Notes: generated by a model not told the origin, from the sequence alone. A DNA stretch of 64,000 nt from Nocardiopsis composta (GCF_014200805.1 NZ_JACHDB010000002.1:186001-250000), one strand, 5' to 3'. Counted from the first letter of the stretch, positions 42,950 through 52,135 are shown. A program made the numbers and translations.

Positions 42950-45787
42950 ATGACGGAGACGACGGGCGCGACGGCGCGCAAGGGCGGCGGTCGACGCAAA
43001 GGGCTGAAGATCCAGCGCATCTTCACCACGCCCGGCGTGCACCCGTACGACGAGGTCGAGTGGGAGCGCCGCGACATCGTCATGACCAACTGGCGGGACG
43101 GGTCGGTCAACTTCGAGCAGAAGGGCGTGGAGTTCCCGGCCGCCTGGTCGATGAACGCCACCCAGATCGTCGCCAGCAAGTACTTCCGCGGCGCGGTGGG
43201 CACCCCGCAGCGGGAGTGGAGCCTCAAGCAGCTCATCGACCGGGTCGCCGGGATGTACACCCGCACCGGCCAGGAGAACGGCTACTTCGCGACCGACGCC
43301 GACGCCGAGGTCTTCGACCACGAGCTGAAGTACGCGCTGGTGCACCAGCTGTTCAGCTTCAACTCGCCGGTCTGGTTCAACGTCGGCACCGCCTCCAAGC
43401 AGCAGGTCTCGGCCTGCTTCATCCTGTCGGTGGACGACACCATGGAGTCGATCCTCGACTGGTACAAGGAGGAGGGGATCATCTTCAAGGGCGGCTCCGG
43501 CGCCGGGGTGAACCTCTCCCGGATCCGCTCCAGCAAGGAGCTGCTCTCCTCCGGCGGCACCGCCTCGGGCCCGGTCTCGTTCATGCGCGGCGCCGACGCC
43601 TCCGCCGGCACCATCAAGTCGGGCGGCGCCACCCGCCGCGCGGCCAAGATGGTCGTGCTCGACGTGGACCACCCCGACATCGAGGAGTTCATCGAGACCA
43701 AGGCGCGCGAGGAGCACAAGATCCGCGCGCTGCGCGACGCCGGCTTCGACGTCGACCTGGGCGGCGCGGACATGTTCAGCGTCCAGTACCAGAACGCCAA
43801 CAACTCGGTGCGGGTCTCCGACGCGTTCATGCGCGCGGTGGAGAGCGGCTCCGACTTCGGCCTGGTCTCCCGGACCACCGGCGAGGTGGTCGACAAGGTG
43901 GACGCCAAGAGGCTCTTCCACTCCATGGCCAAGGCGGCCTGGGAGTGCGCCGACCCGGGCGTCCAGTACGACGACACCATCAACGACTGGCACACCGCGC
44001 CGGAGAGCGGCCGGATCACCGCCAGCAACCCCTGCTCGGAGTACGTCCACCTGGACAACTCCTCGTGCAACCTGGCCTCGATCAACCTGCTGAAGTTCCT
44101 CGACTCCGACGGCACGTTCGACATCGAGAACTTCGCCAGGCTCACCGAGCTGGTCATCACGGCGATGGACATCTCCATCACCTTCGCCGACTTCCCGACC
44201 GAGAAGATCGGCGAGACCACCCGGGCCTTCCGCCAGCTCGGCATCGGCTACGCCAACCTGGGCGCGCTGCTGATGGCCAGCGGCCACGCCTACGACTCCG
44301 ACGGCGGCCGCGCGGTCGCCGCCGCGATCACCTCGCTGATGACCGGCACCGCCTACAAGCGCAGCGCGGAGCTGGCCGGAGTGGTCGGCCCCTACGACGG
44401 CTACGCCAAGAACGCCGGCGCGCACAAGCGGGTGATGCGCAAGCACGCCGCGGCCAACGACGACCTGCGCACCGTCGGCGAGATGGACCGGTCGATCGCC
44501 GCGGCCGCCACCGCCGCCTGGCAGGAGTGCCTCAAGACCGGAGAGAAGAACGGCTGGCGCAACGCCCAGGCCAGCCTGCTCGCGCCCACCGGCACCATCG
44601 GCTTCATGATGGACTGCGACACCACCGGTATCGAGCCGGACTTCTCGCTGGTCAAGTTCAAGAAGCTGGTCGGCGGCGGATCCATGCAGATCGTCAACCA
44701 GGCGATCCCGCGGGCGCTGGCCACGCTCGGCTACCAGCAGGAGCAGATCGAGGCCATCGTCGAGTACATCGCGGAGAACGGCCACGTGGTGGACGCCCCC
44801 GGGCTGCGCCCGGAGCACTACGAGGTGTTCGACTGCGCCATGGGCCGCCGCTACATCAAGCCGATGGGCCACGTGGAGATGATGGCCGCGGTGCAGCCGT
44901 TCCTCTCCGGCGCGATCTCCAAGACGGTGAACGTGCCCGAGGAGGCCACCGTCGAGGACTTCGAGCACATCTACTTCCAGGGCTGGAAGCTCGGCCTGAA
45001 GGCGCTCGCGGTTTACCGGGACAACTGCAAGGTCGGCCAGCCGCTCTCCACCGCCAAGAGCGAGGAGAAGGAGGAGGCCGAGCAGGCGCCCGAGCCGCGG
45101 GTCGTCGAGGTGAACCGCCCGATCCGGCGCAGGCTGCCGAAGCGGCGCCCGAGCCAGACGGTCTCGTTCACCGTCGGCGGCGCCGAGGGCTACATCACCG
45201 CCGGCTCCTACCCGGACGACGGCCTCGGCGAGGTCTTCATGAAGCTCGGCAAGCAGGGCTCCACCCTGGCCGGCGTCATGGACGCCTTCTCCATCGCGAT
45301 CTCCATCGCGCTGCAGTACGGGGTCCCGCTGGAGACCTACGTCGAGAAGTTCACCAACATGCGGTTCGAGCCGGCCGGCATGACCGACGACCCGGACATC
45401 CGGATGGCCCAGTCGGTGGTCGACTACATCTTCCGCCGCCTGGCCCTGGACTACCTCTCCTTCGAGGAGCGCGCCGACCTGGGCGTGCTCACCGCCGAGG
45501 AGCGCCGGGCCCAGGCCGCCGGCGAGGACCCGGCGCTGGTCGCCGCCGAGGTGGAGTCCTACGCCCAGTCCGCCCCGGTCACCGGGCGCGAGGAGGCCGC
45601 CGCAGCGGAGCAGGGCACCGAGCGCACCGCCGCCGAGTCCCGCGCGCACACCAGCACCGAGCTGCTCGAGGCCAAGCAGGGCTTCGTCGCCGACGCCCCG
45701 CTCTGCGTCACCTGCGGCACCAAGATGCGCCCGTCGGGCTCCTGCTACGTCTGCGAGGGCTGCGGCTCCACCAGCGGCTGCAGCTGA
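42950..45787 (+). CDS. nrdJ: Vitamin B12-dependent (class II) ribonucleoside-diphosphate reductase
   Basis: 945 residues. The catalytic barrel has QVSACFILSVDD, FKGGSGAGVNLSRIRS, NPCSEYVHLDNSSCNLASINLL (radical-relay and redox Cys region) and LLAPTGTIGFMMDCDTTGIEPDF. The C-terminus carries four Cys pairs (CVTCGTKMRPSGSC, CEGCGSTSGC) that act as the re-reduction tail. It makes dNDPs using adenosylcobalamin to generate the thiyl radical, so it works with or without oxygen. ATG 42950 has GGGGGAG 5-6 nt upstream. It is co-transcribed with nrdR and followed by a strong terminator. Confidence 0.97.
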   Translation: MTETTGATARKGGGRRKGLKIQRIFTTPGVHPYDEVEWERRDIVMTNWRDGSVNFEQKGVEFPAAWSMNATQIVASKYFRGAVGTPQREWSLKQLIDRVAGMYTRTGQENGYFATDADAEVFDHELKYALVHQLFSFNSPVWFNVGTASKQQVSACFILSVDDTMESILDWYKEEGIIFKGGSGAGVNLSRIRSSKELLSSGGTASGPVSFMRGADASAGTIKSGGATRRAAKMVVLDVDHPDIEEFIETKAREEHKIRALRDAGFDVDLGGADMFSVQYQNANNSVRVSDAFMRAVESGSDFGLVSRTTGEVVDKVDAKRLFHSMAKAAWECADPGVQYDDTINDWHTAPESGRITASNPCSEYVHLDNSSCNLASINLLKFLDSDGTFDIENFARLTELVITAMDISITFADFPTEKIGETTRAFRQLGIGYANLGALLMASGHAYDSDGGRAVAAAITSLMTGTAYKRSAELAGVVGPYDGYAKNAGAHKRVMRKHAAANDDLRTVGEMDRSIAAAATAAWQECLKTGEKNGWRNAQASLLAPTGTIGFMMDCDTTGIEPDFSLVKFKKLVGGGSMQIVNQAIPRALATLGYQQEQIEAIVEYIAENGHVVDAPGLRPEHYEVFDCAMGRRYIKPMGHVEMMAAVQPFLSGAISKTVNVPEEATVEDFEHIYFQGWKLGLKALAVYRDNCKVGQPLSTAKSEEKEEAEQAPEPRVVEVNRPIRRRLPKRRPSQTVSFTVGGAEGYITAGSYPDDGLGEVFMKLGKQGSTLAGVMDAFSIAISIALQYGVPLETYVEKFTNMRFEPAGMTDDPDIRMAQSVVDYIFRRLALDYLSFEERADLGVLTAEERRAQAAGEDPALVAAEVESYAQSAPVTGREEAAAAEQGTERTAAESRAHTSTELLEAKQGFVADAPLCVTCGTKMRPSGSCYVCEGCGSTSGCS

Positions 45788-45815
45788 CCTCTGATCAGAG
45801 GCGCCCGCCCCCCCG

Positions 45816-45848
45816 AACGGGGGCCGACCGGACCGGTCGGCCCCCGTT
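45816..45848 (+). terminator. Intrinsic terminator after nrdJ
   Basis: AACGGGGGCCGACC (45816-45829) pairs over 14 bp with GGTCGGCCCCCGTT (45835-45848), loop GGACC, then TCC. It starts 28 nt after the nrdJ stop. Confidence 0.85.
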
Positions 45849-45895
45849 TCCGCGTTCACCGGGTGCCAGAGACACCGGCGGGATATGTTGCAGCC

Positions 45896-46153
45896 GTGTT
45901 CTCTGTTCCGAAGGTCGTCGCGGAGGCGGACGGGTGGTCCGTGTTCATCCCAGGGGTGCCGGTGGCGGTGGACGGGAAGACGCTCGACGACGCGGTGGCC
46001 GAGATGACCGCCGCACTTCGGGAGTATGCGGCGGACTGGCGGGACCACCTGCGGGACGCCCCGAACCATCGGGAGAACCGGTGGTTGGTACGGCTGATAG
46101 AGGTAGGCGATGACGAGCGGATACGCGAGTGGCTGATCGGGGAGCGGACGTGA
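45896..46153 (+). CDS. Small HicB-like / antitoxin-associated protein
   Basis: 85 residues. W-S-VFIPGVPVAVDGKTLDDAVAEMTAALREYAADW has the strand-strand-helix pattern of the HicB partial RNase-H fold; it is followed by RDHLRDAPNHRENRWLVRLIEVGDDERIREWLIG. Similar sequences are annotated in actinobacteria as antitoxin or prevent-host-death related proteins. GTG 45896 lies 6 nt after a -10-like TATGTT (45884-45889), suggesting a leaderless start; an in-frame GTG at 45863 is the alternative. Its stop overlaps the start of the RHH gene (GTGA), so they form an operon. The role is uncertain. Confidence 0.6.
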   Translation: MFSVPKVVAEADGWSVFIPGVPVAVDGKTLDDAVAEMTAALREYAADWRDHLRDAPNHRENRWLVRLIEVGDDERIREWLIGERT

Positions 46154-46395
46154 TCCGGAACCGGGCGGCCGACACGCGCCGGGTGAGCGTCTCCATGCCC
46201 GGACGGTTGGCCGATGCGGTCCGCGAGCGGGCGGGGCGGGGTGAGTTCAGCCGCTATGTCTGTGAAGCGGTCGCCGATCGCCTCGAACGCGAGCTGCTGA
46301 CCGAGCTGAACCTGCTGTTGGAGGAGGAGCACGGCCCCATCTCCGAGAGGTACCTGGCGGAGGCGGCGTGGCCGGACGCTGACCAGGATGTGTAG
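46150..46395 (+). CDS. Ribbon-helix-helix (CopG-like) antitoxin-type protein
   Basis: 81 residues. RRVSVSMPGRLADAVRERAGRGEFSRYVCEAVADRLERELL is a ribbon-helix-helix DNA-binding motif; the C-terminal LLLEEEHGPISERYLAEAAWPDADQD is the acidic tail by which such antitoxins bind a toxin. GTG 46150 overlaps the upstream stop. No MazF, RelE, HicA or PIN toxin gene adjoins, so either the toxin is lost, the upstream gene is the partner, or this is a solitary repressor. It should autoregulate the operon. Confidence 0.65.
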   Translation: MIRNRAADTRRVSVSMPGRLADAVRERAGRGEFSRYVCEAVADRLERELLTELNLLLEEEHGPISERYLAEAAWPDADQDV

Positions 46396-46571
46396 GCGGG
46401 ACGCTCCTCCGGGCTCTGGAGGAGCGGCCGGGACCCTCCACCGAGAACCGGCGGGTCTCGGCGTGGTGCACATCCGACCCACCCGGCGCAGCCGCCCCTG
46501 ATCGGCGGGGAGGCGGTTAAGAGGGGGCGGCCCGCGGGTAACCCTCGGTCACCGAGCGAAAGGTGACCGCC

Positions 46572-47000
46572 ATGCTGATCGCCGAGCTGTTGCGCGCCAA
46601 AGGCTCCGACGTGGTGACGGTCCGGCCCGACACCACGGTGGCCGAGCTGCTGACCCTGCTGGCCCGGCACAACATCGGGGCCGTCGTCGTCCTGGAGGGC
46701 GGGAGGATCGCGGGGATCGCCTCGGAGCGCGACGTCGTGCGCCGCCTGGAGCGGCACGGGGCGGAGCTGCTGGAGCGGCCCGTCCGGGAGATCATGACCA
46801 CCAACGTGATCACCTGCAAGACCTCCGACACCGACGACGCGCTCACCGTGCTGATGACGGAGAACCGGGTCCGGCACGTGCCGGTGCTCTCCGCCGGGGA
46901 GCTGATCGGGATCGTGAGCATCGGGGACGTGGTCAAGAGCAGAATCCGCCAGCTCGAACTCGACCGCCAGCAGTTGGAGGCCTACATCACCCAGGGGTGA
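46572..47000 (+). CDS. Tandem CBS-domain protein
   Basis: 142 residues made of two CBS motifs: DVVTVRPDTTVAELLTLLARHNIGAVVVLEGGRIAGIASERDVVRRL, then REIMTTNVITCKTSDTDDALTVLMTENRVRHVPVLSAGELIGIVSIGDVVKSRI. Each ends with the G-I/V-x-S-x-D signature that contacts a nucleotide phosphate. Stand-alone CBS pairs sense AMP, ATP or NAD-type ligands and regulate partner proteins. RBS AAGGTGA is 5 nt before ATG 46572. It stands alone between the antitoxin-like pair and a small membrane protein. Confidence 0.9.
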   Translation: MLIAELLRAKGSDVVTVRPDTTVAELLTLLARHNIGAVVVLEGGRIAGIASERDVVRRLERHGAELLERPVREIMTTNVITCKTSDTDDALTVLMTENRVRHVPVLSAGELIGIVSIGDVVKSRIRQLELDRQQLEAYITQG

Positions 47001-47058
47001 GGGCGGCCGGCGGCCGGGCGGTGCCGCAGCGGCACCGCCCGACGGCCCGCGGTCGGGC

Positions 47059-47382
47059 TCAGGCCTGCTCCGGGGCCCCGCCGCGCTCGCCGAAGGCCCA
47101 GGCCGCGGCGCCGGTCGCGGCGGTGACCGCCAGCACCGACGGCCAGGCGCCGATCTTCTTGGCCAGCGGGTGGGAGAGGCCGAACGCGCCGAGGTAGACA
47201 CCGGTGAGCGCGGCCGCGGTGGCCGGGCCCGAGGTGCGCTTCCAGGAGGCGAAGGCGGCGGCCCCGAACCCGGCGAGCACGGCGCCGCCGAGCGGGCGGA
47301 CGCCGGTGGCGCGGGCCGCGGCGTACCCGCCGATCAGGCCGGCGGAGGTGAGCACGGGGCTGGGAACGGCGGGCATCGGCAC
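47059..47382 (-). CDS. Small membrane protein, unknown
   Basis: 107 residues with three or four short hydrophobic segments (LTSAGLIGGYAAARATG, LGGAVLAGFGAAAFASW, ATAAALTGVYLGAFGLSHPLAKKIG, SVLAVTAATGAAAWAFG). GTG 47382 is preferred to ATG 47376 because GAGGAG lies 8 nt upstream. Not recognised; it converges on the CBS gene. Confidence 0.65.
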   Translation of the reverse strand: MPMPAVPSPVLTSAGLIGGYAAARATGVRPLGGAVLAGFGAAAFASWKRTSGPATAAALTGVYLGAFGLSHPLAKKIGAWPSVLAVTAATGAAAWAFGERGGAPEQA

Positions 47383-47571
47383 TGGGCTGGCTCCTCACGT
47401 GCGGTGCGGGGCCGGGCGGCCCCGCGGGCGTTCGCGCTCCACGCTATCCCCGGGGGCCGGCGCGGCCCCGGTGCCCGCGCCGGTCCCGGACCGGAGGGCC
47501 CCGCGGGCGCACCGGCTCCGCGCCGCGCGGGCCCCTTGGCCGCCGGCGGCCGCAGGGGGGATGATCGGACC

Positions 47572-48525
47572 GTGACACTCTGCCTAGGACGCTCCGACCT
47601 GCTCCGCCTGCTGGACGTGCACACCTGCATCGACCGGCTGTGGAGCGGCTTCACCGCGGAACCGGTCGGCGTGGACGCGCAGCGGATACGCGCCGACCTG
47701 CCCGGCCCCGGGACGGCCACCGCGCTCATCCCCGGGCTGCTGCCGGGCATCCCCGCCTACTCGGTCAAGGTCAACGCCAAGTTCCCCGGCGCCCGGCCGG
47801 CGCTGCGCGGCGTCGTCTGCCTGCACGACCTGGGCACCGGCGAACTCCTCGCGCTGCTCGACTCGGCCACCCTCACCGCGTGGCGCACCGGCCTGGCCGC
47901 CGCGCTGGCCGCGCACAGCCTGGCCCGCTACGACGCCGAGGTGCTGGGCATCGTCGGCTGCGGCGCACAGGCCGGGCTGTTCACCCGGGGGATCGTCGGG
48001 ATGCGCCCGATCTCCTCCATGGTGGTGACCGACACCGACCGCGGCCGCGCGGAGGAGTTCGCCGACCGGTGCGCCGAGGAGTTCGGGCTGCCGGTGCGGA
48101 TCGCCGACGACGCCCCCGGTGCGGCCGCCGAGGCGGACATCCTGCTCACCGCGACCTGGTCGCGCACCCCGCTGCTGCACGCCGCCGACGTGCGCCCCGG
48201 AACCCAGGTCACCTCGCTCGGCGCCGACGAGCCGGGCAAGATCGAGCTCGCCGCCGACCTGCTGCTCGCCTCCCGGGTGGTGGTGGACGACGCGCGGCTC
48301 GCGCTGGCCGGCGGCGCGGTGGGCAACGCGGGCCTGGACGCCTCGGCCATCTCGGCGACCCTGGGCGAGGTGCTCACCGGCGCGGTCCCGGCCCGCGGCG
48401 GCCCGGACACCGTCACGGTCTACGCGCCGGTCGGCGTGCCCTGGCAGGACCTCGCGCTGGCCTGGCACGGCTACCGCGCCGCCGGCGAGGCCGGCGCCGG
48501 GACGCCGATGGACTTCCTCGGCTAG
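47572..48525 (+). CDS. Ornithine cyclodeaminase / mu-crystallin family protein
   Basis: 317 residues. The family pattern is present: IPAYSVKVNAKFPGARPALRGVVCLHDLGTGELLALLDSATLTAWRTGLAAALAAHSLAR (substrate-binding Arg and Lys), the Rossmann loop LGIVGCGAQAGLFTRGI, then VVTDTDRGRAEEFA, TSLGADEPGKIELAADLL and VTVYAPVGVPWQDLALAW. It could be an ornithine cyclodeaminase, an alanine or other amino-acid dehydrogenase, or a ketimine reductase, all NAD(P)-dependent. GTG 47572 is preceded by GATGAT at 6 nt, possibly leaderless. It stands alone, so the pathway is unclear. Confidence 0.85.
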   Translation: MTLCLGRSDLLRLLDVHTCIDRLWSGFTAEPVGVDAQRIRADLPGPGTATALIPGLLPGIPAYSVKVNAKFPGARPALRGVVCLHDLGTGELLALLDSATLTAWRTGLAAALAAHSLARYDAEVLGIVGCGAQAGLFTRGIVGMRPISSMVVTDTDRGRAEEFADRCAEEFGLPVRIADDAPGAAAEADILLTATWSRTPLLHAADVRPGTQVTSLGADEPGKIELAADLLLASRVVVDDARLALAGGAVGNAGLDASAISATLGEVLTGAVPARGGPDTVTVYAPVGVPWQDLALAWHGYRAAGEAGAGTPMDFLG

Positions 48526-48874
48526 CCCGCCGCGCCCGGCTCCTCCCACCCCGGCCCTCCCGCTCCGCGATGACCGGGCCGCGGCGCCGGGGCGGCTCCG
48601 AGGCCCCGTCCTTCCGGACGCTCCGGGGGGAGGAGGGGAAGGGGCGGCCCCGGTGTCCCCGAAGCGGGCGGAGTGGGGCCGGCGTCCGGTTTCGGACCGG
48701 GGGTCCGGGGTTCCGGACACGCTCGGTATCGATATCCGATGGTCACTCGGAAGACGCAGGTGAACCGGCCCCCGTGTGGGAGGATGCCGCCACCGCGAAC
48801 GGGACCGTGGGAACCGGGCAAGGCATGCCTGCGTCGGACCCACAGGTCCGCCACGAGCAAGGAGTCACTAACGC
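48526..48874 (+). other. Upstream region of the SPFH operon
   Basis: 349 bp without a gene. GTCCG-GTTT-CGGAC forms a small hairpin near 48688-48701, and TATCGATA is a palindrome near 48727-48734. A promoter is expected here but no clear -35/-10 pair was identified. Confidence 0.4.
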
Positions 48875-50614
48875 ATGTCCTTCGCACAGACCGTGCGCGG
48901 TGCCGCCGCGAACATCGCCCAGGGCGGCGATCCGCGGGCGGCGGTCACCGACGCGCTCAGTGAGGGGGCGGAGGGATTCGGACTCGATCCGGGAGACTTT
49001 CTGGCCGCCCGGGAGCAGGGCGCCTCGACGGGCACCCGGATCGAGCAGAAGACCACGTCGCTCAATAACGCCGGCGAGGCGCTGAACCAGAGCACGTTCG
49101 AGCGGGGCTCGGACGGCCCGGTCAACGTCATCTGCCCGATGGTGATCCCGCGCGGCCGCACCTTCGCCGCGCTGCTGCCGTCGATCCTGCTGGTCGTGGT
49201 CGGCGCGGTCGGCCTGGCCGTCACCGCGCTCCCGCTGGGCTTCCTCCTCAACCCCTTCTTCGGCCCGCACTACTGGCTGGTGCTGCTGCTGTTCACCGCG
49301 TTCATGTGGTGGCGGCAGGGCATGGTCATGGTGCCCGACGGCTGCCAGGCGCTGATCACCCGGTTCGGCAAGCTGGAGCAGATCGTCGGACCCGGCCGGG
49401 TCACCCTGTTCAACCCGTGGAAGCGGGTCTCCTACATCGTCAACACGACCCGGGAGTACCCGTTCAACGCGCCCATCCGGGAGGCGCCCACCAAGAGCGG
49501 GGTCAAGGCCTCCATCGACCTGTTCGTCCAGTTCCGCATCGAGGACCCGGAGCAGTTCATCTTCGTCCTCGGCGCGGTGCAGGGCTTCCAGGAGAAGCTG
49601 AACAACGCGATCAGCGAGACCACCCGCAGCCTCATCTACGAGCAGCAGGCCGCGGAGATCTACGACCTGGTCGGGGAGAGCACCACCCGGATGGTGGAGC
49701 AGCTCAACGCGCAGTTCCTGCCCGCGGTGCGGCTGACCAACGCCAACATCACCCACGCCGAGCCGTCCAGCCAGGAGTACCGGATGGACCTGGCGGCCAC
49801 CGAGATGATCCGGGTGGCCAAGGAGGCGTACACCTACCAGTACGAGCTCCAGCTGCGCAAGGAGCAGAACGAGGGCGACCTCAACCGCGAGCTGGCCTCG
49901 CTGAACGAGACGCTTTCGGCGATCCAGGCCGACATCGCGCAGTACCAGGCCCAGATGGACACCGCCCTGGAGCGGGAGACCAACCGGGCGCGCGCCCAGG
50001 CGCGGCAGCGCTTCGTCGAGGCGGAGAGCACCGCCAACGCCAACGCCGCGCTGCTCGAGGCGCAGGCGCTGGACATCCGCGCGGTCAGCGCGGCCGAGGC
50101 GCCGGAGATCCTCAACTACCGCTACCAGCAGGACCTGCTGGACAAGCTGGAGTCGGTCGCCGACAGCCTGCCCCAGGTGCTGCACATCGGCGGTGCCGAC
50201 GAATCCAGCGTCGACTTCCTGCGGGTGGCTCAGGGCATCATCGGCGAGTCCGAGGCGGAGCTCTTCGACGACGAGGACATGGCGGCCATCCGCACCCGGC
50301 TGACCGAGATCTCCGAGCGGATCGCCTCCCGGGAGGCCGAGATCGAGGCGCTGCTCGCCGAGGAGCAGGCCACCGTCGAGACCCCGGACCCCGAGGACCA
50401 CGAGGTCCCGGGGGAGGACCGGCTGGAGGAGATCCGCAAGTCGGTCTCCGACGACGCCATCGGCGAGCGGCTGCAGGCCTCCGCGGACCAGGGCACCGGC
50501 CTCCCGGCCGAGGAGCCCGCACCGCCGGCCCCGCAGCAGCAGGAGCGCCCGGCGCCGCCCCCGCCGCCCGCCCCGTGGCCGCAGTCCGGCCCCAGCGACC
50601 AGGGAGGCCTGTAG
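48875..50614 (+). CDS. Membrane SPFH/band-7 (flotillin/HflK-like) protein 1
   Basis: 579 residues. Residues 1-85 are cytoplasmic; then ICPMVIPRGRTFAALLP leads into two membrane helices (about 95-150); then a band-7 domain, VPDGCQALITRFGKLEQIVGPGRVTLFNPWKRVSYIVNTTREYPF and VKASIDLFVQFRIEDPEQFIFVLGAVQGFQEKLNNAISETTRSLI. A long charged coiled coil (RKEQNEGDLNRELASLNETLSAIQADI onward) and a Pro/Gln-rich tail end the protein. SPFH proteins form large membrane-bound rings or cages. AAGGAG precedes ATG by 10 nt. The next gene starts directly after its stop, so the two products probably assemble together. Confidence 0.85.
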   Translation: MSFAQTVRGAAANIAQGGDPRAAVTDALSEGAEGFGLDPGDFLAAREQGASTGTRIEQKTTSLNNAGEALNQSTFERGSDGPVNVICPMVIPRGRTFAALLPSILLVVVGAVGLAVTALPLGFLLNPFFGPHYWLVLLLFTAFMWWRQGMVMVPDGCQALITRFGKLEQIVGPGRVTLFNPWKRVSYIVNTTREYPFNAPIREAPTKSGVKASIDLFVQFRIEDPEQFIFVLGAVQGFQEKLNNAISETTRSLIYEQQAAEIYDLVGESTTRMVEQLNAQFLPAVRLTNANITHAEPSSQEYRMDLAATEMIRVAKEAYTYQYELQLRKEQNEGDLNRELASLNETLSAIQADIAQYQAQMDTALERETNRARAQARQRFVEAESTANANAALLEAQALDIRAVSAAEAPEILNYRYQQDLLDKLESVADSLPQVLHIGGADESSVDFLRVAQGIIGESEAELFDDEDMAAIRTRLTEISERIASREAEIEALLAEEQATVETPDPEDHEVPGEDRLEEIRKSVSDDAIGERLQASADQGTGLPAEEPAPPAPQQQERPAPPPPPAPWPQSGPSDQGGL

Positions 50615-52060
50615 ATGAGCCAGCCCAACGCCGCCCCGCAGCGGGGCGGATCCAACATCAAGGAGTCGGTGGCCGCCTGGGGCGACATCGCACGCCTGCT
50701 CCGCGGCGGCGACCAGGGCGCCCTGGTGCCCGTCGTCATCCCCAGGGACAGCCGGGGCCTCAGCTGGACCATGCTGGTCTGGGCCGCGCTCTACCTGCTG
50801 CTCGGCGCGCTGGTGGTGGCCGTCATCGGCATCAGCCTGCTGATGTGGCTGGCGGTGCTGCTCTTCGTGCTGGCGCTGGTCGCGCTGGCGCTGGGGCTGC
50901 TGTGGTGGTGGCGCTCCTCCATCGTGGAGATCGAGCAGGGCACCGTCGGCCTGCTCACCAAGTACGGCGCCGTCGTCGGCCAGCTGGAGCCCGGCCGGCA
51001 CTACCTGTGGCACCCCTGGTCGCGGGTGGACTTCGTGGTGGACATCTCCACCGAGATCCCCTACACCGCCCCGGTGCTGGCCTGCCCCACGCAGGAGAAC
51101 GTGCCGCTGAAGTCGATCGAGTTCTTCCTGAAGTTCCGGATCGTCGACGCGGTGGCGTTCGTGCGCACCATCGGCGCCTCCAACTTCGACCTGGTGCTGT
51201 CCAGCGCGGTGCAGGACGCGATCCGCCAGCGCAGCCGCCGGGTGCAGACGGAGAGCGCCTACGACCTGCGCGGCTCGGACGTGGCCGACATGCAGGACCT
51301 GCTCAACCGGCAGCTGCGCCGGTACGGCGTGGAGATCCGCGGCTGCAACATCCCCGACGTGCAGCTGCCCAACCAGTACCAGCAGCACCTGGCGACCCGG
51401 GAGCGGGTGGCCAAGGAGCTGGAGGCCTACGAGCAGGAGTGGGAGCTCACCCGCAAGCGGCGGATCGACACCCTGCTGATGGACATCGAGCGGTCCAAGA
51501 AGACCCGCGACGCCAAGATCGTCGAGGTCAACGCGGCACTGAACAAGGCCCGCAAGGACGTCGCGCAGATGCTGGAGGAGCAGGAGACCGAGGCGCAGCG
51601 GGTCCGCTACGAGATCGAGACGCAGGGCCGCGCCGACCTGGTCGCCGCGCAGAACGAGGCCAAGGCGCAGCGCCGCCTGGCCACCGCCTACCGGGACAAC
51701 CGGGCGGTGCTCCGCTACGAGCTGGCGCGCCGCCGGCTCGACGTCGGCGCCAAGCTCGCCGAGCACGCCCCGACGCCGGTGGTGGTGCGGACCGACGGGA
51801 GCGGCGGGGACACCTCGGCGCTGTCCACCCTGCTGCTGGCGCAGATGCTGCCCAAGCTGGGAGGCGGGGGCCGCCCGGCCCGCGCGGCCCTGCAGGGCCA
51901 GGCGGCCGGCTCCTTCCAGGAGGCCCAGGGGACCGTTGCGGCGGCCGCCGGCCGGCAGCAGCAGATGGCCGAGCAGTACCTGCAGGAGCAGCAGGAGGCG
52001 ATGCGCGAGCAGTTCGAGCGCGGCGAGGGCCACGGCGGCGGCAAGAAGAAGCGCCGCTGA
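50615..52060 (+). CDS. Membrane SPFH/band-7 protein 2
   Basis: 481 residues with the same plan as its neighbour: LVPVVIPRDSRGLSWTMLVWAALYLLLG, two membrane helices (residues 50-105), band-7 domain (IEQGTVGLLTKYGAVVGQLEPGRHYLWHPWSRVDFVVDISTEIPY, VPLKSIEFFLKFRIVDAVAFVRTIG, VEIRGCNIPDVQLPNQYQQHLATRERVAKELEAYE), a coiled coil rich in Glu/Arg/Gln, and a basic end GGGKKKRR. It starts at the base after the upstream stop with GGGAGG as RBS. The shared VIPR block before the helices argues for duplication from one ancestor, an HflK/HflC-like hetero-pair. Confidence 0.85.
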   Translation: MSQPNAAPQRGGSNIKESVAAWGDIARLLRGGDQGALVPVVIPRDSRGLSWTMLVWAALYLLLGALVVAVIGISLLMWLAVLLFVLALVALALGLLWWWRSSIVEIEQGTVGLLTKYGAVVGQLEPGRHYLWHPWSRVDFVVDISTEIPYTAPVLACPTQENVPLKSIEFFLKFRIVDAVAFVRTIGASNFDLVLSSAVQDAIRQRSRRVQTESAYDLRGSDVADMQDLLNRQLRRYGVEIRGCNIPDVQLPNQYQQHLATRERVAKELEAYEQEWELTRKRRIDTLLMDIERSKKTRDAKIVEVNAALNKARKDVAQMLEEQETEAQRVRYEIETQGRADLVAAQNEAKAQRRLATAYRDNRAVLRYELARRRLDVGAKLAEHAPTPVVVRTDGSGGDTSALSTLLLAQMLPKLGGGGRPARAALQGQAAGSFQEAQGTVAAAAGRQQQMAEQYLQEQQEAMREQFERGEGHGGGKKKRR

Positions 52061-52066
52061 GCCCGC

Positions 52067-52097
52067 GGCGGTGCGGCCGGGCCCCGGCCGCACCGCC
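52067..52097 (+). terminator. Terminator hairpin after SPFH operon
   Basis: GGCGGTGCGGCCGG (52067-52080) pairs over 14 bp with CCGGCCGCACCGCC (52084-52097), loop GCC. It begins 6 nt after the operon's stop codon. Confidence 0.7.
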
Positions 52098-52135
52098 CGC
52101 CCGTTCAGCGGGCCGGCGGGTGCACGCTCGGAAAA

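Noticed and set aside
42935-46069. Very long minus-strand open frame opposite nrdJ (over 1000 codons)
   Set aside because: It is a mirror of GC-rich codon bias: composition is Val/Leu/Gly/Asp/His-rich without any family pattern, while the plus strand encodes a complete NrdJ. Similar antisense frames over leuS, the SPFH genes and the AAA+ gene were dismissed for the same reason.
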